Assembly (NCBI GenBank): GCA_044448685.1
Contig: JBIOHC010000007.1
Span: 1 to 64,000, forward strand
Direction of reading: 5' to 3'
Source: Palsa-965 sp044448685
Lineage (GTDB): Bacteria; Bacteroidota; Bacteroidia; Palsa-965
DNA: 64,000 nt
A program made the translations under genes and the position numbers. Below the pieces are notes generated by a model. That model was not told where the DNA came from and did no database searches. It saw only the letters and a list, made by a program, of their open reading frames with translations. Of this stretch, positions 41,782-49,898 are shown piece by piece. The stretch's first letter is position 1; every line of letters begins with the position of its first letter.

Positions 41782-42843
41782 TCAACGGTTTGAATACTGA
41801 TCCTGGTAATATTTCTGGTAATTTCCGCTGGTGACATTCTCAAGCCAGGCATCATTCCCTAGGTACCAGTCAACTGTCTTCTCCAGGCCTTCTTCCAGTT
41901 TCAGAGAAGGCTTCCAGCCAAGCTCTTTCTGCAGCTTGGTCGAATCAATTGCATATCTCAGGTCATGACCGGCTCGGTCTTTTACAAAAGTAATGAGGCC
42001 TTCTGAATGTCCTTCCTTACGGTTCAGTTTCTTATCCATGATACGGCACAGCAGGCGGATGAGGTCGATGTTTTTCCATTCATTGTTCCCGCCAATATTA
42101 TAGGTATCACCGGGTTTACCTTTATGAAAGATGACATCAATGGCCCGGGCATGGTCTTCAACAAACAGCCAATCCCGTATATTCTCCCCTTTGCCATAAA
42201 CCGGAATGGATTTATTGTTTTTGATATTATGGATAGCCAGCGGAATCAGTTTTTCCGGAAAATGACAGGATCCGTAATTATTGGAACAGTTTGAAAGCAC
42301 CGCCGGAAAGCCGTACGTATCATAATAAGCCCTGACAAAATGATCGGAAGATGCTTTGGAAGCTGAGTAAGGACTATGAGGATCATAGCGGGTCTCTTCC
42401 GTAAATATTCCTTCTGCACCCAGTGAGCCGTATACTTCATCGGTGCTGATGTGGTAAAAGCGTGCATCGGCAACCGGAGCAGCAGGATCAGCCCATATTT
42501 TACGTGCTGCATTCAAAAGATTAACAGTACCCACCACGTTGGTCATCACGAATTCCAAAGGGTTGGAGATAGAGCGGTCCACATGCGACTCAGCAGCAAG
42601 GTGTATGACACCGCTGAAACGGTGTTTACCGAACAATTCCTGGATGAAGGAAATATCCTGAATATCTCCTTTTACAAAATGATAATTCGGTTTTTCCTCA
42701 ATATCTCTAAGGTTTTCGAGGTTGCCGGCATAGGTCAGCTTATCCAGATTATAGATAGCATAATCAGGGTATTTATTAACGAATAAACGAACCACATGGG
42801 AACCGATAAAACCGGCTCCTCCGGTAATAAGCACTTTTCTCAT
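41782..42843 (-). CDS. rfbB: dTDP-glucose 4,6-dehydratase
   Basis: A 353-residue extended SDR that makes dTDP-4-keto-6-deoxyglucose, the precursor of rhamnose and other 6-deoxysugars. NAD site GGAGFIGSHVVRLF near the start, then AAESHVDRSISNPLEFVMTN, STDEVYGSLG with the catalytic Asp-Glu pair, YSASKASSDHFVRAY (YxxxK) and NCSNNYGSCHFPEKLIPLAI. No rfbA, C or D is nearby, so the other pathway steps must lie elsewhere. It is 24 nt after the sugar dehydrogenase. Confidence 0.95.
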   Translation of the reverse strand: MRKVLITGGAGFIGSHVVRLFVNKYPDYAIYNLDKLTYAGNLENLRDIEEKPNYHFVKGDIQDISFIQELFGKHRFSGVIHLAAESHVDRSISNPLEFVMTNVVGTVNLLNAARKIWADPAAPVADARFYHISTDEVYGSLGAEGIFTEETRYDPHSPYSASKASSDHFVRAYYDTYGFPAVLSNCSNNYGSCHFPEKLIPLAIHNIKNNKSIPVYGKGENIRDWLFVEDHARAIDVIFHKGKPGDTYNIGGNNEWKNIDLIRLLCRIMDKKLNRKEGHSEGLITFVKDRAGHDLRYAIDSTKLQKELGWKPSLKLEEGLEKTVDWYLGNDAWLENVTSGNYQKYYQDQYSNR

Positions 42844-42867
42844 CTGTAAATTGTTTTGCGTTGTTGC

Positions 42868-44154
42868 TTACAAACTCCAATAGGTAATCTTCCTGAATTT
42901 CTTCCTGTAAATTCCTTTCACATCAACCAGAACACCTTTAGCGCCCAGCAAGGACAAAAAATATTTTTCATCCAGCTTCACATATTCAGCATGGTTAACA
43001 GCTACCACCACTCCATCATACGTATTACCGGCTTTGGTAAGTCCAAAACCATATTCATGCATGAGTTCAGCCGAATCGGCATGCGGGTCTACCACATCTA
43101 CCTTTACTCCGTACGACTTAAGTTCCTTCACAATATCGGCAATTTTTGAGTTCCGTATATCACTCACATTTTCCTTGAAGGTGGCACCCATGATAAGCAC
43201 CCTCGACTTGGAAATGTTTTTACCTGCAGCGCTGATTTTCTTAACCAGGTTTTTGGCCACATAAAAACCCATGGAATCATTCACATACCTTCCGGAGTTG
43301 ATAACACGGGCATGATATCCCAGTGATTCCGCTTTATAGGTCAGGTAGTAGGGATCTACACCTATGCAATGACCGCCTACCAGACCGGGGGAAAATTTAA
43401 GAAAGTTCCATTTTGTTCCTGCAGCTTCCAGTACATCATAGGTATTGATTCCGATACGGCTGAAAATGATGGACAGTTCGTTCATCAAAGCAATATTTAC
43501 ATCGCGCTGTGTGTTTTCAATTATTTTAGCTGCTTCGGCCACCTTGATGGAAGAAGCCCTGTGTACCCCCGGCTCCACAATAATTTCATAGGCTTTGGAA
43601 ATGACATCCAGGCTTTCCTCATCACAGCCGGAAACAACTTTAAGGATACGGGTAATGGTATGTTCCTTATCACCCGGATTGATACGTTCAGGTGAATAAC
43701 CAACTTTAAAATCCGTTTTGTATTTCAGTCCTGATTCCTTCTCCAGAACAGGAATACAATCTTCTTCCGTACAGCCCGGATAAACAGTTGATTCATAAAC
43801 CACATAATCCCCTTTTTTCAGCACCTTGCCAACGGTAGCAGAAGCCCCGAGCAAGGGCTTCAGATCTGGCAGATTGTGTTCATCAATGGGTGTAGGCACC
43901 GCTATGATAAAGAAATTAGCTTTTTTAAGATCGTTCAGGGAAGCAGTGAATGTTATATCACATCCTTTGAAATCATCCTTGCCCAGTTCATCACTCGGGT
44001 CTATCCCTTTCTGCATCATGCTTACCCTCTTTTCATTGATATCGAAACCAATGACCTTGATTTTACGGGCGAATGCCAGTGCAATGGGTAATCCTACATA
44101 GCCCAGGCCTATAACAGCAAGGGTGGCTTTTTTTTCAATGAGTTTTTTATACAT
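42868..44154 (-). CDS. UDP-HexNAc 6-dehydrogenase (WbpA/WbpO/TviB type)
   Basis: A 428-residue UDP-glucose/GDP-mannose dehydrogenase family protein. NAD site is VIGLGYVGLPIALAFARK; the catalytic Cys is in LVGGHCIGVDPYYLTYKAES. Features VPTPIDEHNLPDLKPLLGAS and STVYPGCTEEDCIPVLEKES are typical of the UDP-N-acetylhexosamine branch rather than UDP-glucose dehydrogenase. It would oxidise UDP-GlcNAc or UDP-GalNAc to the uronic acid. The WbpB-like and WbpD-like genes precede it in the same transcript. Confidence 0.9.
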   Translation of the reverse strand: MYKKLIEKKATLAVIGLGYVGLPIALAFARKIKVIGFDINEKRVSMMQKGIDPSDELGKDDFKGCDITFTASLNDLKKANFFIIAVPTPIDEHNLPDLKPLLGASATVGKVLKKGDYVVYESTVYPGCTEEDCIPVLEKESGLKYKTDFKVGYSPERINPGDKEHTITRILKVVSGCDEESLDVISKAYEIIVEPGVHRASSIKVAEAAKIIENTQRDVNIALMNELSIIFSRIGINTYDVLEAAGTKWNFLKFSPGLVGGHCIGVDPYYLTYKAESLGYHARVINSGRYVNDSMGFYVAKNLVKKISAAGKNISKSRVLIMGATFKENVSDIRNSKIADIVKELKSYGVKVDVVDPHADSAELMHEYGFGLTKAGNTYDGVVVAVNHAEYVKLDEKYFLSLLGAKGVLVDVKGIYRKKFRKITYWSL

Positions 44155-44195
44155 CAGCTTAGGGTTTCAAAGCACTAAAAGGCTCCTTTATATAA

Positions 44196-45224
44196 TTAAT
44201 GTTTTCTGTCCGCTTTGCGGTATGAATAGATGCGTTCAATGATATCGACCACCTTCATCCCTTCCAGTGCGTTGGTCGTAATAGTGGTTCTTCCTTTCAG
44301 TGTATCGGTCACATTTTTAATAACATATCCATGATTATTCGCTGAGCCCTTATATGCACCGTAATCATTGGCAGGATTAGTCGGTGCCAGTTCAGGCATC
44401 TGATAATCCTTGATATGACAATATTCCACTTTGTCCATATACTGCCCGCCCACTTTCACACTTCCTCTGCTGCCAACAATAGTCAGACTGCTTTCCAGAT
44501 TCTGATCCCATACAGCAGTGGAATAATTGATGCAACCCATCCCTCCGTTTACGAAACGGAAATTGATAAAGCCGGAATCCTCGAATTCTGTCTGACCGCT
44601 GTGAACAAAATCGCTGAATTTCGCCTGTATGTCGGTGATATCACCGAAGAGCCAGTAAAGGATGTCTATAAAGTGAGAGAACTGAGTAAAAAGCGTACCT
44701 CCATCCAGTTCCTGGGTTCCCTTCCATCCACCTTTTTTATAATAACGTTCATCTCTGTTCCAATAGCAATTAAGCTGAGCCATGAATACATCGCCAACGA
44801 TCTTCTCCGTAACTATTTTTTTCAGCCATTCAGAAGGAGGAGAAAACCGGTTCTGCATTACACAGAACACCTGTTTGTGCATCTGAAGCGACTTGTAAAT
44901 GATTTCTTCACAATCCTTGCGATGCAGAGCCATAGGTTTTTCACATACCACATGTTTGCCATGTTCCAGACCGGTGAGGCAATGTGCGGCATGAAGCCCG
45001 TTCGGGGTACAAATATTTACAACCTCCACTTCAGGATGCTTTAGCAGCAACTCTTCCATGGTGGAGAAAAATGGTTCCTTGATTGAATCAAGTCCTAATG
45101 CAGATTTAGGCTGGATATCACAAACGGCCACCAGCTGTGCATCATCACAGCGGCGAACCATTTCGGCATGACGCTTTCCGATATGCCCCTGACCTATGAC
45201 TGCAAACTTTACTTTCTTGTCCAT
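44196..45224 (-). CDS. Gfo/Idh/MocA oxidoreductase, WbpB-like
   Basis: A 342-residue NAD(P)-dependent oxidoreductase. Rossmann motif VIGQGHIGKRHAEMV; the EKP catalytic Lys segment is CEKPMALHRKDCEEI. Next to a UDP-HexNAc dehydrogenase and a hexapeptide acetyltransferase, it is most likely a UDP-N-acetylglucosaminuronate 3-dehydrogenase, which makes the 3-keto sugar that is then aminated and acetylated. The order matches part of the UDP-diacetamido-uronate (wbpABDE) pathway. Confidence 0.88.
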   Translation of the reverse strand: MDKKVKFAVIGQGHIGKRHAEMVRRCDDAQLVAVCDIQPKSALGLDSIKEPFFSTMEELLLKHPEVEVVNICTPNGLHAAHCLTGLEHGKHVVCEKPMALHRKDCEEIIYKSLQMHKQVFCVMQNRFSPPSEWLKKIVTEKIVGDVFMAQLNCYWNRDERYYKKGGWKGTQELDGGTLFTQFSHFIDILYWLFGDITDIQAKFSDFVHSGQTEFEDSGFINFRFVNGGMGCINYSTAVWDQNLESSLTIVGSRGSVKVGGQYMDKVEYCHIKDYQMPELAPTNPANDYGAYKGSANNHGYVIKNVTDTLKGRTTITTNALEGMKVVDIIERIYSYRKADRKH

Positions 45225-45252
45225 GATAATTTACAGAATAAGAAAAACCGGA

Positions 45253-45828
45253 TCAGCATTTAGTTACGCTACCGTTCTCCAGTTTATATTTCTGATCGGA
45301 TTCCTGGCAAACAGCATTACCCTGTGCATCAAAATTCAGTCTGTGACCATACTCACTGATCCATCCTGTTTGCCTGGCAGGGTTTCCCACCCATAAGGAA
45401 TAGGGAGGAATATTTTTTGTTACCACTGCTCCGGCACCAATGAAAGCATAAGCTCCTATATCATGCCCGCAAACGATGGTTGCATTAGCGCCTATACTGG
45501 CTCCTTTGCCTACATGCGTTTTGGCATATTGATTTTTACGATTTACAGCACTCCGTGGATTGATAACATTGGTAAATACCATGGAAGGGCCCAGGAATAC
45601 ATCATCATCACAGGTTACTCCGGTATAAATGGACACATTATTCTGCACCTTCACATTCCTTCCCAGTACCACTTCCGGAGAGATGACAACATTCTGACCT
45701 ATGTTACAGTGATCACCAAGTATACATCCGGGCATAAGATGGGAAAAATGCCAGATTTTAACTCCTTGCCCTATTTGACAGCCCGGGTCAACGATGGCTG
45801 TTGGATGTACATAATAGTTAGTTTCCAT
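45253..45828 (-). CDS. Hexapeptide-repeat N-acetyltransferase, WbpD-like
   Basis: A 191-residue left-handed beta-helix protein. Repeats such as IGQGVKIWHFSHLMPGCILG, IGQNVVISPEVVLGRNVKVQ and IGANATIVCGHDIGAYAFIG are visible, with the catalytic-type His in NVSIYTG-VTCDD context less clear. It ends with VVTKNIPPYSLWVGNPARQT, as in WbpD and related UDP-3-amino-sugar acetyltransferases. The start at 45828 (METNYYVHPTAIV) is chosen over an ATG at 45846. It lies 28 nt before the WbpB-like gene. Confidence 0.88.
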   Translation of the reverse strand: METNYYVHPTAIVDPGCQIGQGVKIWHFSHLMPGCILGDHCNIGQNVVISPEVVLGRNVKVQNNVSIYTGVTCDDDVFLGPSMVFTNVINPRSAVNRKNQYAKTHVGKGASIGANATIVCGHDIGAYAFIGAGAVVTKNIPPYSLWVGNPARQTGWISEYGHRLNFDAQGNAVCQESDQKYKLENGSVTKC

Positions 45829-45892
45829 TCTTAATAAAGAAGACAAAAATAGGAATTTAATGAGTGGTAGTATGAATTCCTCTTAATTACCT

Positions 45893-47008
45893 TTAAGGAA
45901 CGATCTTGCTTTCCAGGAAGGCTTTATCGATGAATTCCAGCCCTTTTCTCAGCTCAGAGGCTGCAGGCCATCCATAACCTATACGCATATAGCGTTTATC
46001 CATATCGAACCAGTGGCCAGGCCCGGGGAAGGTTCCGTATTTTTCATTCATAATCCGGTAAAAAGCATCTATATCAGCTAAAATACCTGGCTTTATTCTC
46101 GGGAAGCAGACAACCCCGCCATCGGGTGTTACCCATTCCAGAAATGGATGAACCTTTATCCAGGTTTCGAGAATCGTATAATTTGTTTCAAGATGAGTCA
46201 GTATGGAGGGAACAAACAGGTCTTTTTTGCGCATAAACTGCCAGGCTATTTCTTCATCCACAACAGAGTTACAAAGAAAGATCTGTTCCTTGGCAGCCAG
46301 AAAAAGTTCCATCAATGCCTTGTTGCGTGCAGCCAGCCAGCCAAGACGGATACCCGGCAAACCATAAGCTTTGGATACGGATGAAACACTGATAACCCTA
46401 TCGGACAGGGATGCTGCCGGGGGAAGTTTAGCTTGCCTGCAAAGATCCCTGTATGTTTCATCCACCAGCAGGTATATACCTTTGCGTTCAGCCAGTTTGA
46501 TAAGCGCCTGCAGTTCCTCCAGGCTCAGCATGACCCCGGTTGGATTATTTGGACAGGTTATGCTGATCAGTTTTGTTTCAGGGCGCAGCAGACTTTCAAG
46601 CAAGACGAGGTCAGGTCTGAAACCTTGTTCAAATTTCAGATCCAGGTAGGAAATGCTGCAGCCTATGGCTTTGGGTGTTTCAATATTGGTGGCATAGTTG
46701 GGGCGCATGACCACCAGGTGATCCGATGGCTCCAGCAGGGAAGTGGCAACGATAAACAGAGCAGCAGCGGCACCGGCAGTGAGCAGGACTTCATCCCGGC
46801 TTTGAAGCTCGTATTCGGAGGCGATGAGTTCCCTTAGTTCAGGCTTTCCAAAATGATCCCCATAACAAAGTACCAGCTTTGAAATATCTATATCCAGACC
46901 TGAAAAAACGGCATCGCTAACCGAGCTTTCGGCCAGGTTACAGACAATCTTTTCATATCCGTATTGCTCAGGAGATTCTATCTCTATGGGCATTCGTTTA
47001 TACTTCAT
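45893..47008 (-). CDS. PLP-dependent aminotransferase, class I/II
   Basis: A 371-residue fold-type I aminotransferase. The PLP Lys is in SVSSVSKAYGLPGIRLGW; ITCPNNPTGVML and LVDETYRDL are the Asn and Asp segments that hold PLP. The C-terminal RIGYGWPAASELRKGL carries the conserved Arg. It is not of the DegT/WbpE type expected in this sugar pathway. The SKAYGLPG context recalls VioD-like capreomycidine synthases and related enzymes. Whether it aminates the 3-keto sugar or serves another purpose is unknown. ATG at 46993 is an alternative start. Confidence 0.8.
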   Translation of the reverse strand: MKYKRMPIEIESPEQYGYEKIVCNLAESSVSDAVFSGLDIDISKLVLCYGDHFGKPELRELIASEYELQSRDEVLLTAGAAAALFIVATSLLEPSDHLVVMRPNYATNIETPKAIGCSISYLDLKFEQGFRPDLVLLESLLRPETKLISITCPNNPTGVMLSLEELQALIKLAERKGIYLLVDETYRDLCRQAKLPPAASLSDRVISVSSVSKAYGLPGIRLGWLAARNKALMELFLAAKEQIFLCNSVVDEEIAWQFMRKKDLFVPSILTHLETNYTILETWIKVHPFLEWVTPDGGVVCFPRIKPGILADIDAFYRIMNEKYGTFPGPGHWFDMDKRYMRIGYGWPAASELRKGLEFIDKAFLESKIVP

Positions 47009-47024
47009 CGACGGGGGATTAGAC

Positions 47025-47297
47025 TTAGCGTCTTATTTCGAAGCCTGAAAAACGGGATAGTTCAGCCTCAATGATCTCTATACGGTCTACAACAGCTTTA
47101 GAGGGCCCTTTCCCGCACCATTCCAGAAAGTGGGCCAGCATGGTATCATCCCCTTCCGCTTCTATGTATACGCTACCTTCGGGTTCATTGAGGGCAAACC
47201 CGGATATACCACCAAGCTTTGCCTGTTCGGCAGCTGATGCCCTGAAAAAGACACCATGTACCTTGCCATAAACCCGGATATTAAAATGTTTCTGCAT
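47025..47297 (-). CDS. Acylphosphatase
   Basis: A 90-residue acylphosphatase that hydrolyses carboxyl-phosphate bonds. It has the family motif GKVHGVFFRASAAEQAKLGG, in which Arg binds the phosphate, and later ISGFALNEPEGSVYIEAEGD, in which Asn activates water. The usual second motif GxVxxxAEG is present. It sits inside the nucleotide-sugar cluster on the same strand; I see no pathway reason for this, so co-location may be chance. Confidence 0.92.
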   Translation of the reverse strand: MQKHFNIRVYGKVHGVFFRASAAEQAKLGGISGFALNEPEGSVYIEAEGDDTMLAHFLEWCGKGPSKAVVDRIEIIEAELSRFSGFEIRR

Positions 47298-47343
47298 AAA
47301 AGGCTAAACAGGAAATACCATTAAATCAACGGTTGGGAATATG

Positions 47344-48318
47344 TCAGGCAAAGCGGTGTTCTTTGGAGAACAATTCTTCATGACTAAGGGATTTGAAATA
47401 GTCGAATGTTATTTTAAGTCCTTCAGCCCGGTTTACTTTCGGTTCCCAGCCCAGTATTGTCCTTGCTTTGGTGATATCCGGCTTGCGCTGCTTGGGGTCA
47501 TCAACCGGGAGTGGCAGACTGATCAGTTTCTGTGTGGTACCGGTTAGTCGTATGATTTCCTCACCGAATTCACGGATACTGATTTCAGAAGGGTTACCGA
47601 TATTCATAGGCTGGGTATAATCACTCAGCAATAAGCGGTAAATACCTTCCACCAAATCATCTACATAGCAAAAGGAACGCGTCTGTGATCCGTCTCCGAA
47701 CATCGTAAGGTCCTCTCCCCTCAGGGCTTGTCCGATGAAAGCGGGCAATACCCTTCCGTCATTGAGTCTCATTCTCGGCCCATAGGTATTAAATATCCGG
47801 ACAATGCGTGTTTCCAGTTTATGGTAGGTATGATAAGCCATTGTAATGGCTTCCATAAAACGTTTGGCTTCGTCATATACACCGCGCGGACCTACAGGGT
47901 TTACGTTCCCCCAGTATTCCTCTGTCTGGGGGTGTACAACAGGATCTCCATACACTTCCGACGTGGAAGCAACGAGGATACGTGCCTGCTTCACCCTGGC
48001 AAGACCGAGGAGATTGTGTGTACCGAGTGAGCTTACTTTTAAAGTCTGTATAGGTATTTTAAGATAGTCAATCGGGCTGGCCGGAGAGGCGAAATGAAGG
48101 ATATACTTCAGCTCACCCGGCACAAATACGAATTTGGAAACATCGTGGTGATAAAACTCGAACTGTTCCAGTTTCATAAGATGCTGGATATTTTTCAGGT
48201 CGCCCGTTATCAGGTTATCCATGCCAATGACATGGTATCCTTCCCTGATAAAGCGGTCGCATAAATGCGAACCCAGAAATCCGGCAGCACCGGTAATCAA
48301 CACACGTTCCTTACTCAT
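47344..48318 (-). CDS. UDP-glucuronate decarboxylase (UDP-xylose synthase) family SDR
   Basis: A 324-residue extended SDR. NAD site is GAAGFLGSHLCDRF; the UXS signature HFASPASPIDYLKIPIQTLK is near residue 77. ASTSEVYGDP holds the catalytic Glu, and GPRGVYDEAKRFMEAI holds YxxxK. The family decarboxylates UDP-glucuronate to UDP-xylose. It is the first gene of the cluster in transcription order, with 46 nt before acylphosphatase. Confidence 0.92.
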   Translation of the reverse strand: MSKERVLITGAAGFLGSHLCDRFIREGYHVIGMDNLITGDLKNIQHLMKLEQFEFYHHDVSKFVFVPGELKYILHFASPASPIDYLKIPIQTLKVSSLGTHNLLGLARVKQARILVASTSEVYGDPVVHPQTEEYWGNVNPVGPRGVYDEAKRFMEAITMAYHTYHKLETRIVRIFNTYGPRMRLNDGRVLPAFIGQALRGEDLTMFGDGSQTRSFCYVDDLVEGIYRLLLSDYTQPMNIGNPSEISIREFGEEIIRLTGTTQKLISLPLPVDDPKQRKPDITKARTILGWEPKVNRAEGLKITFDYFKSLSHEELFSKEHRFA

Positions 48319-48361
48319 AGTTTAGCTCTGTTCTACAGTGTCAATAAGCTCATCTCCTGAC

Positions 48362-48730
48362 TTAGAAAGGAAGATCGTTCTCTCCTTCAGCGGCAGAAAA
48401 AGATGTTACATCAGGCTCGGATACAGGAGCAGAACTGCTGGAACTTGCACCAACACGCTCTATCTTCCATGCTTCGAGGGAATTGAAATACTTGATTTCA
48501 CCGTCTTTGGGGCTTTTCCATTCCCGTCCGCGCAGGTTAAAAAACACCTTGATTTCATCACCAGGCTTATAGGCTTCGATCAGACTGCACTTATCCTGTG
48601 TAAGCTGGAAAGAAATATGTTGAGGATACTGGGATGAATTATCGGTTAGGACGAACTCACGCTTTTTGAATTTTTCAGAAACCTGCTGCTCGTTGCTTTT
48701 TACTTTCAGTGTACCTGTGATGTTGAACAT
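48362..48730 (-). CDS. DUF3127 protein with an SSB-like C-terminal tip
   Basis: A 122-residue protein of the DUF3127 family, a Bacteroidota-type OB-like fold. The core (1-95) has FNITGTLKVKSNEQQVSEKF, FKKREFVLTDNSSQYPQHIS and KVFFNLRGREWKSPKDGEIK. A Ser/acidic linker follows and the protein ends GENDLPF. That end resembles the acidic tip of SSB (DDDIPF), which recruits DNA-repair proteins, so a role on nucleic acid is plausible. Function is not established. A heptamer array precedes the ATG. Confidence 0.85.
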   Translation of the reverse strand: MFNITGTLKVKSNEQQVSEKFKKREFVLTDNSSQYPQHISFQLTQDKCSLIEAYKPGDEIKVFFNLRGREWKSPKDGEIKYFNSLEAWKIERVGASSSSSAPVSEPDVTSFSAAEGENDLPF

Positions 48731-48737
48731 GATATAT

Positions 48738-48769
48738 TGGATTTATGATTTACGAATTATGATTTATGA
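48738..48769 (-). repeat. AAATCAT heptamer array before the DUF3127 gene
   Basis: In the gene sense this is CTCATAAATCATAATTCGTA then AATCATAAATCC, four 7-nt units. It overlaps the last codons and stop of the upstream flavin reductase gene and ends about 7 nt before the DUF3127 ATG. Confidence 0.65.
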
Positions 48770-49686
48770 GAATGCTGGGGTATTTCTTCGGCAGAGAGAA
48801 GCAATTTCCAGGCTTCCTCTACTTTGCCTTCATCCAGCAGGGTTTTGGCAATATGGTGTAAATGTTCATGGAGCTTAACCAGATTACGTCCATAAAGCTC
48901 ATAGGCTTCGGAGATAGCTCCGCTTTTCTTAAAAGCAGTAATATCTGCTTCCGAAGGCAGATGTTCCGTATTACCCAGCTGGCCGAGGTTATTACCGCTC
49001 AAGATCTTGCTGTTGCGGATATGAGGAGGAATCTGATCCACACCCATGCCACGGGTAAGTATAGGTTTTGGAACTTTAAAGAGGCTGGTTCCAAAAGCTT
49101 TGCTGTACCAGTCTCCACCCATACGGGCTACGAGGTTGATTTTGTTCGGATCTATCCCCCCCTGCTCATCCAATACCGATTCATGAATATGCATCAGCAC
49201 GATTTCACAGATAATCAGATTTCCGGCTCCACCCTCTGTACCCAGCTCAATAACCTGTTTTACAATACATTCCATCTGTACCGGACTTTCCTTAACCCGG
49301 AAAGGCTTTACTTTAACCGATGGCAAGGGAGTCAGTCCGGCCTTCGTGAATTCATTGACCCCTTTGGCATATTCAGCACTGGCCAAAGAAGCCTGGTGAA
49401 CCAGATCGTAATTCACGACATTGATTACTACTTCCTTGATTTCCTGAATATTATCGAAGGTATTCTTGGTTGTATTGGTGCGTCCGCTGCGGGCGGGTGA
49501 AAAGATAGCAATGGGCGGATGAGCGCTGAACACATTGAAAAAGCTGAAAGGACTCAGATTGGGATTGCCGTCTTTATCGATGGTACTGGCAAAAGCAATG
49601 GGCCGGGGGGCTACAGCACCCAGCAAATAAGAATGAAGTACGGAAGTTTTGATCTGGGAAGGATCAATAACACGCATTTTATCCAT
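48757..49686 (-). CDS. Flavin reductase-like (FMN-binding split-barrel) protein
   Basis: A 309-residue protein with an N-terminal flavin reductase-like domain (about 1-215): LLGAVAPRPIAFASTIDKDG, NLSPFSFFNVFSAHPPIAIF and NTFDNIQEIKEVVINVVNYD are typical FMN contacts. The C-terminal 90 residues form a helical, charged region not usual in simple FMN reductases. The start at 49686 (MDKMRVIDPS) is preferred because the frame upstream has no homology. It is probably cotranscribed with DUF3127, 26 nt apart. Substrate is unknown. Confidence 0.85.
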   Translation of the reverse strand: MDKMRVIDPSQIKTSVLHSYLLGAVAPRPIAFASTIDKDGNPNLSPFSFFNVFSAHPPIAIFSPARSGRTNTTKNTFDNIQEIKEVVINVVNYDLVHQASLASAEYAKGVNEFTKAGLTPLPSVKVKPFRVKESPVQMECIVKQVIELGTEGGAGNLIICEIVLMHIHESVLDEQGGIDPNKINLVARMGGDWYSKAFGTSLFKVPKPILTRGMGVDQIPPHIRNSKILSGNNLGQLGNTEHLPSEADITAFKKSGAISEAYELYGRNLVKLHEHLHHIAKTLLDEGKVEEAWKLLLSAEEIPQHSHKS

Positions 49687-49898
49687 AGGAGAACAAAAAT
49701 AGCAAATATAGCCTCGGGAGGGGGTGGTGTTTATAAAATGTGAAAGGAAAAGTGCGGATAGGGGAATTGGAGGTGGAACAGAGTCAATGAATACATTATC
49801 AGCTAGTTGCAAGTGATTTCCAAGTATATTCAACGTTTAAAAGGGCTTTTTGGGAAAAATGTTCAAGGATTTGAAATTCGGATACAGTTAGTTGAAAT

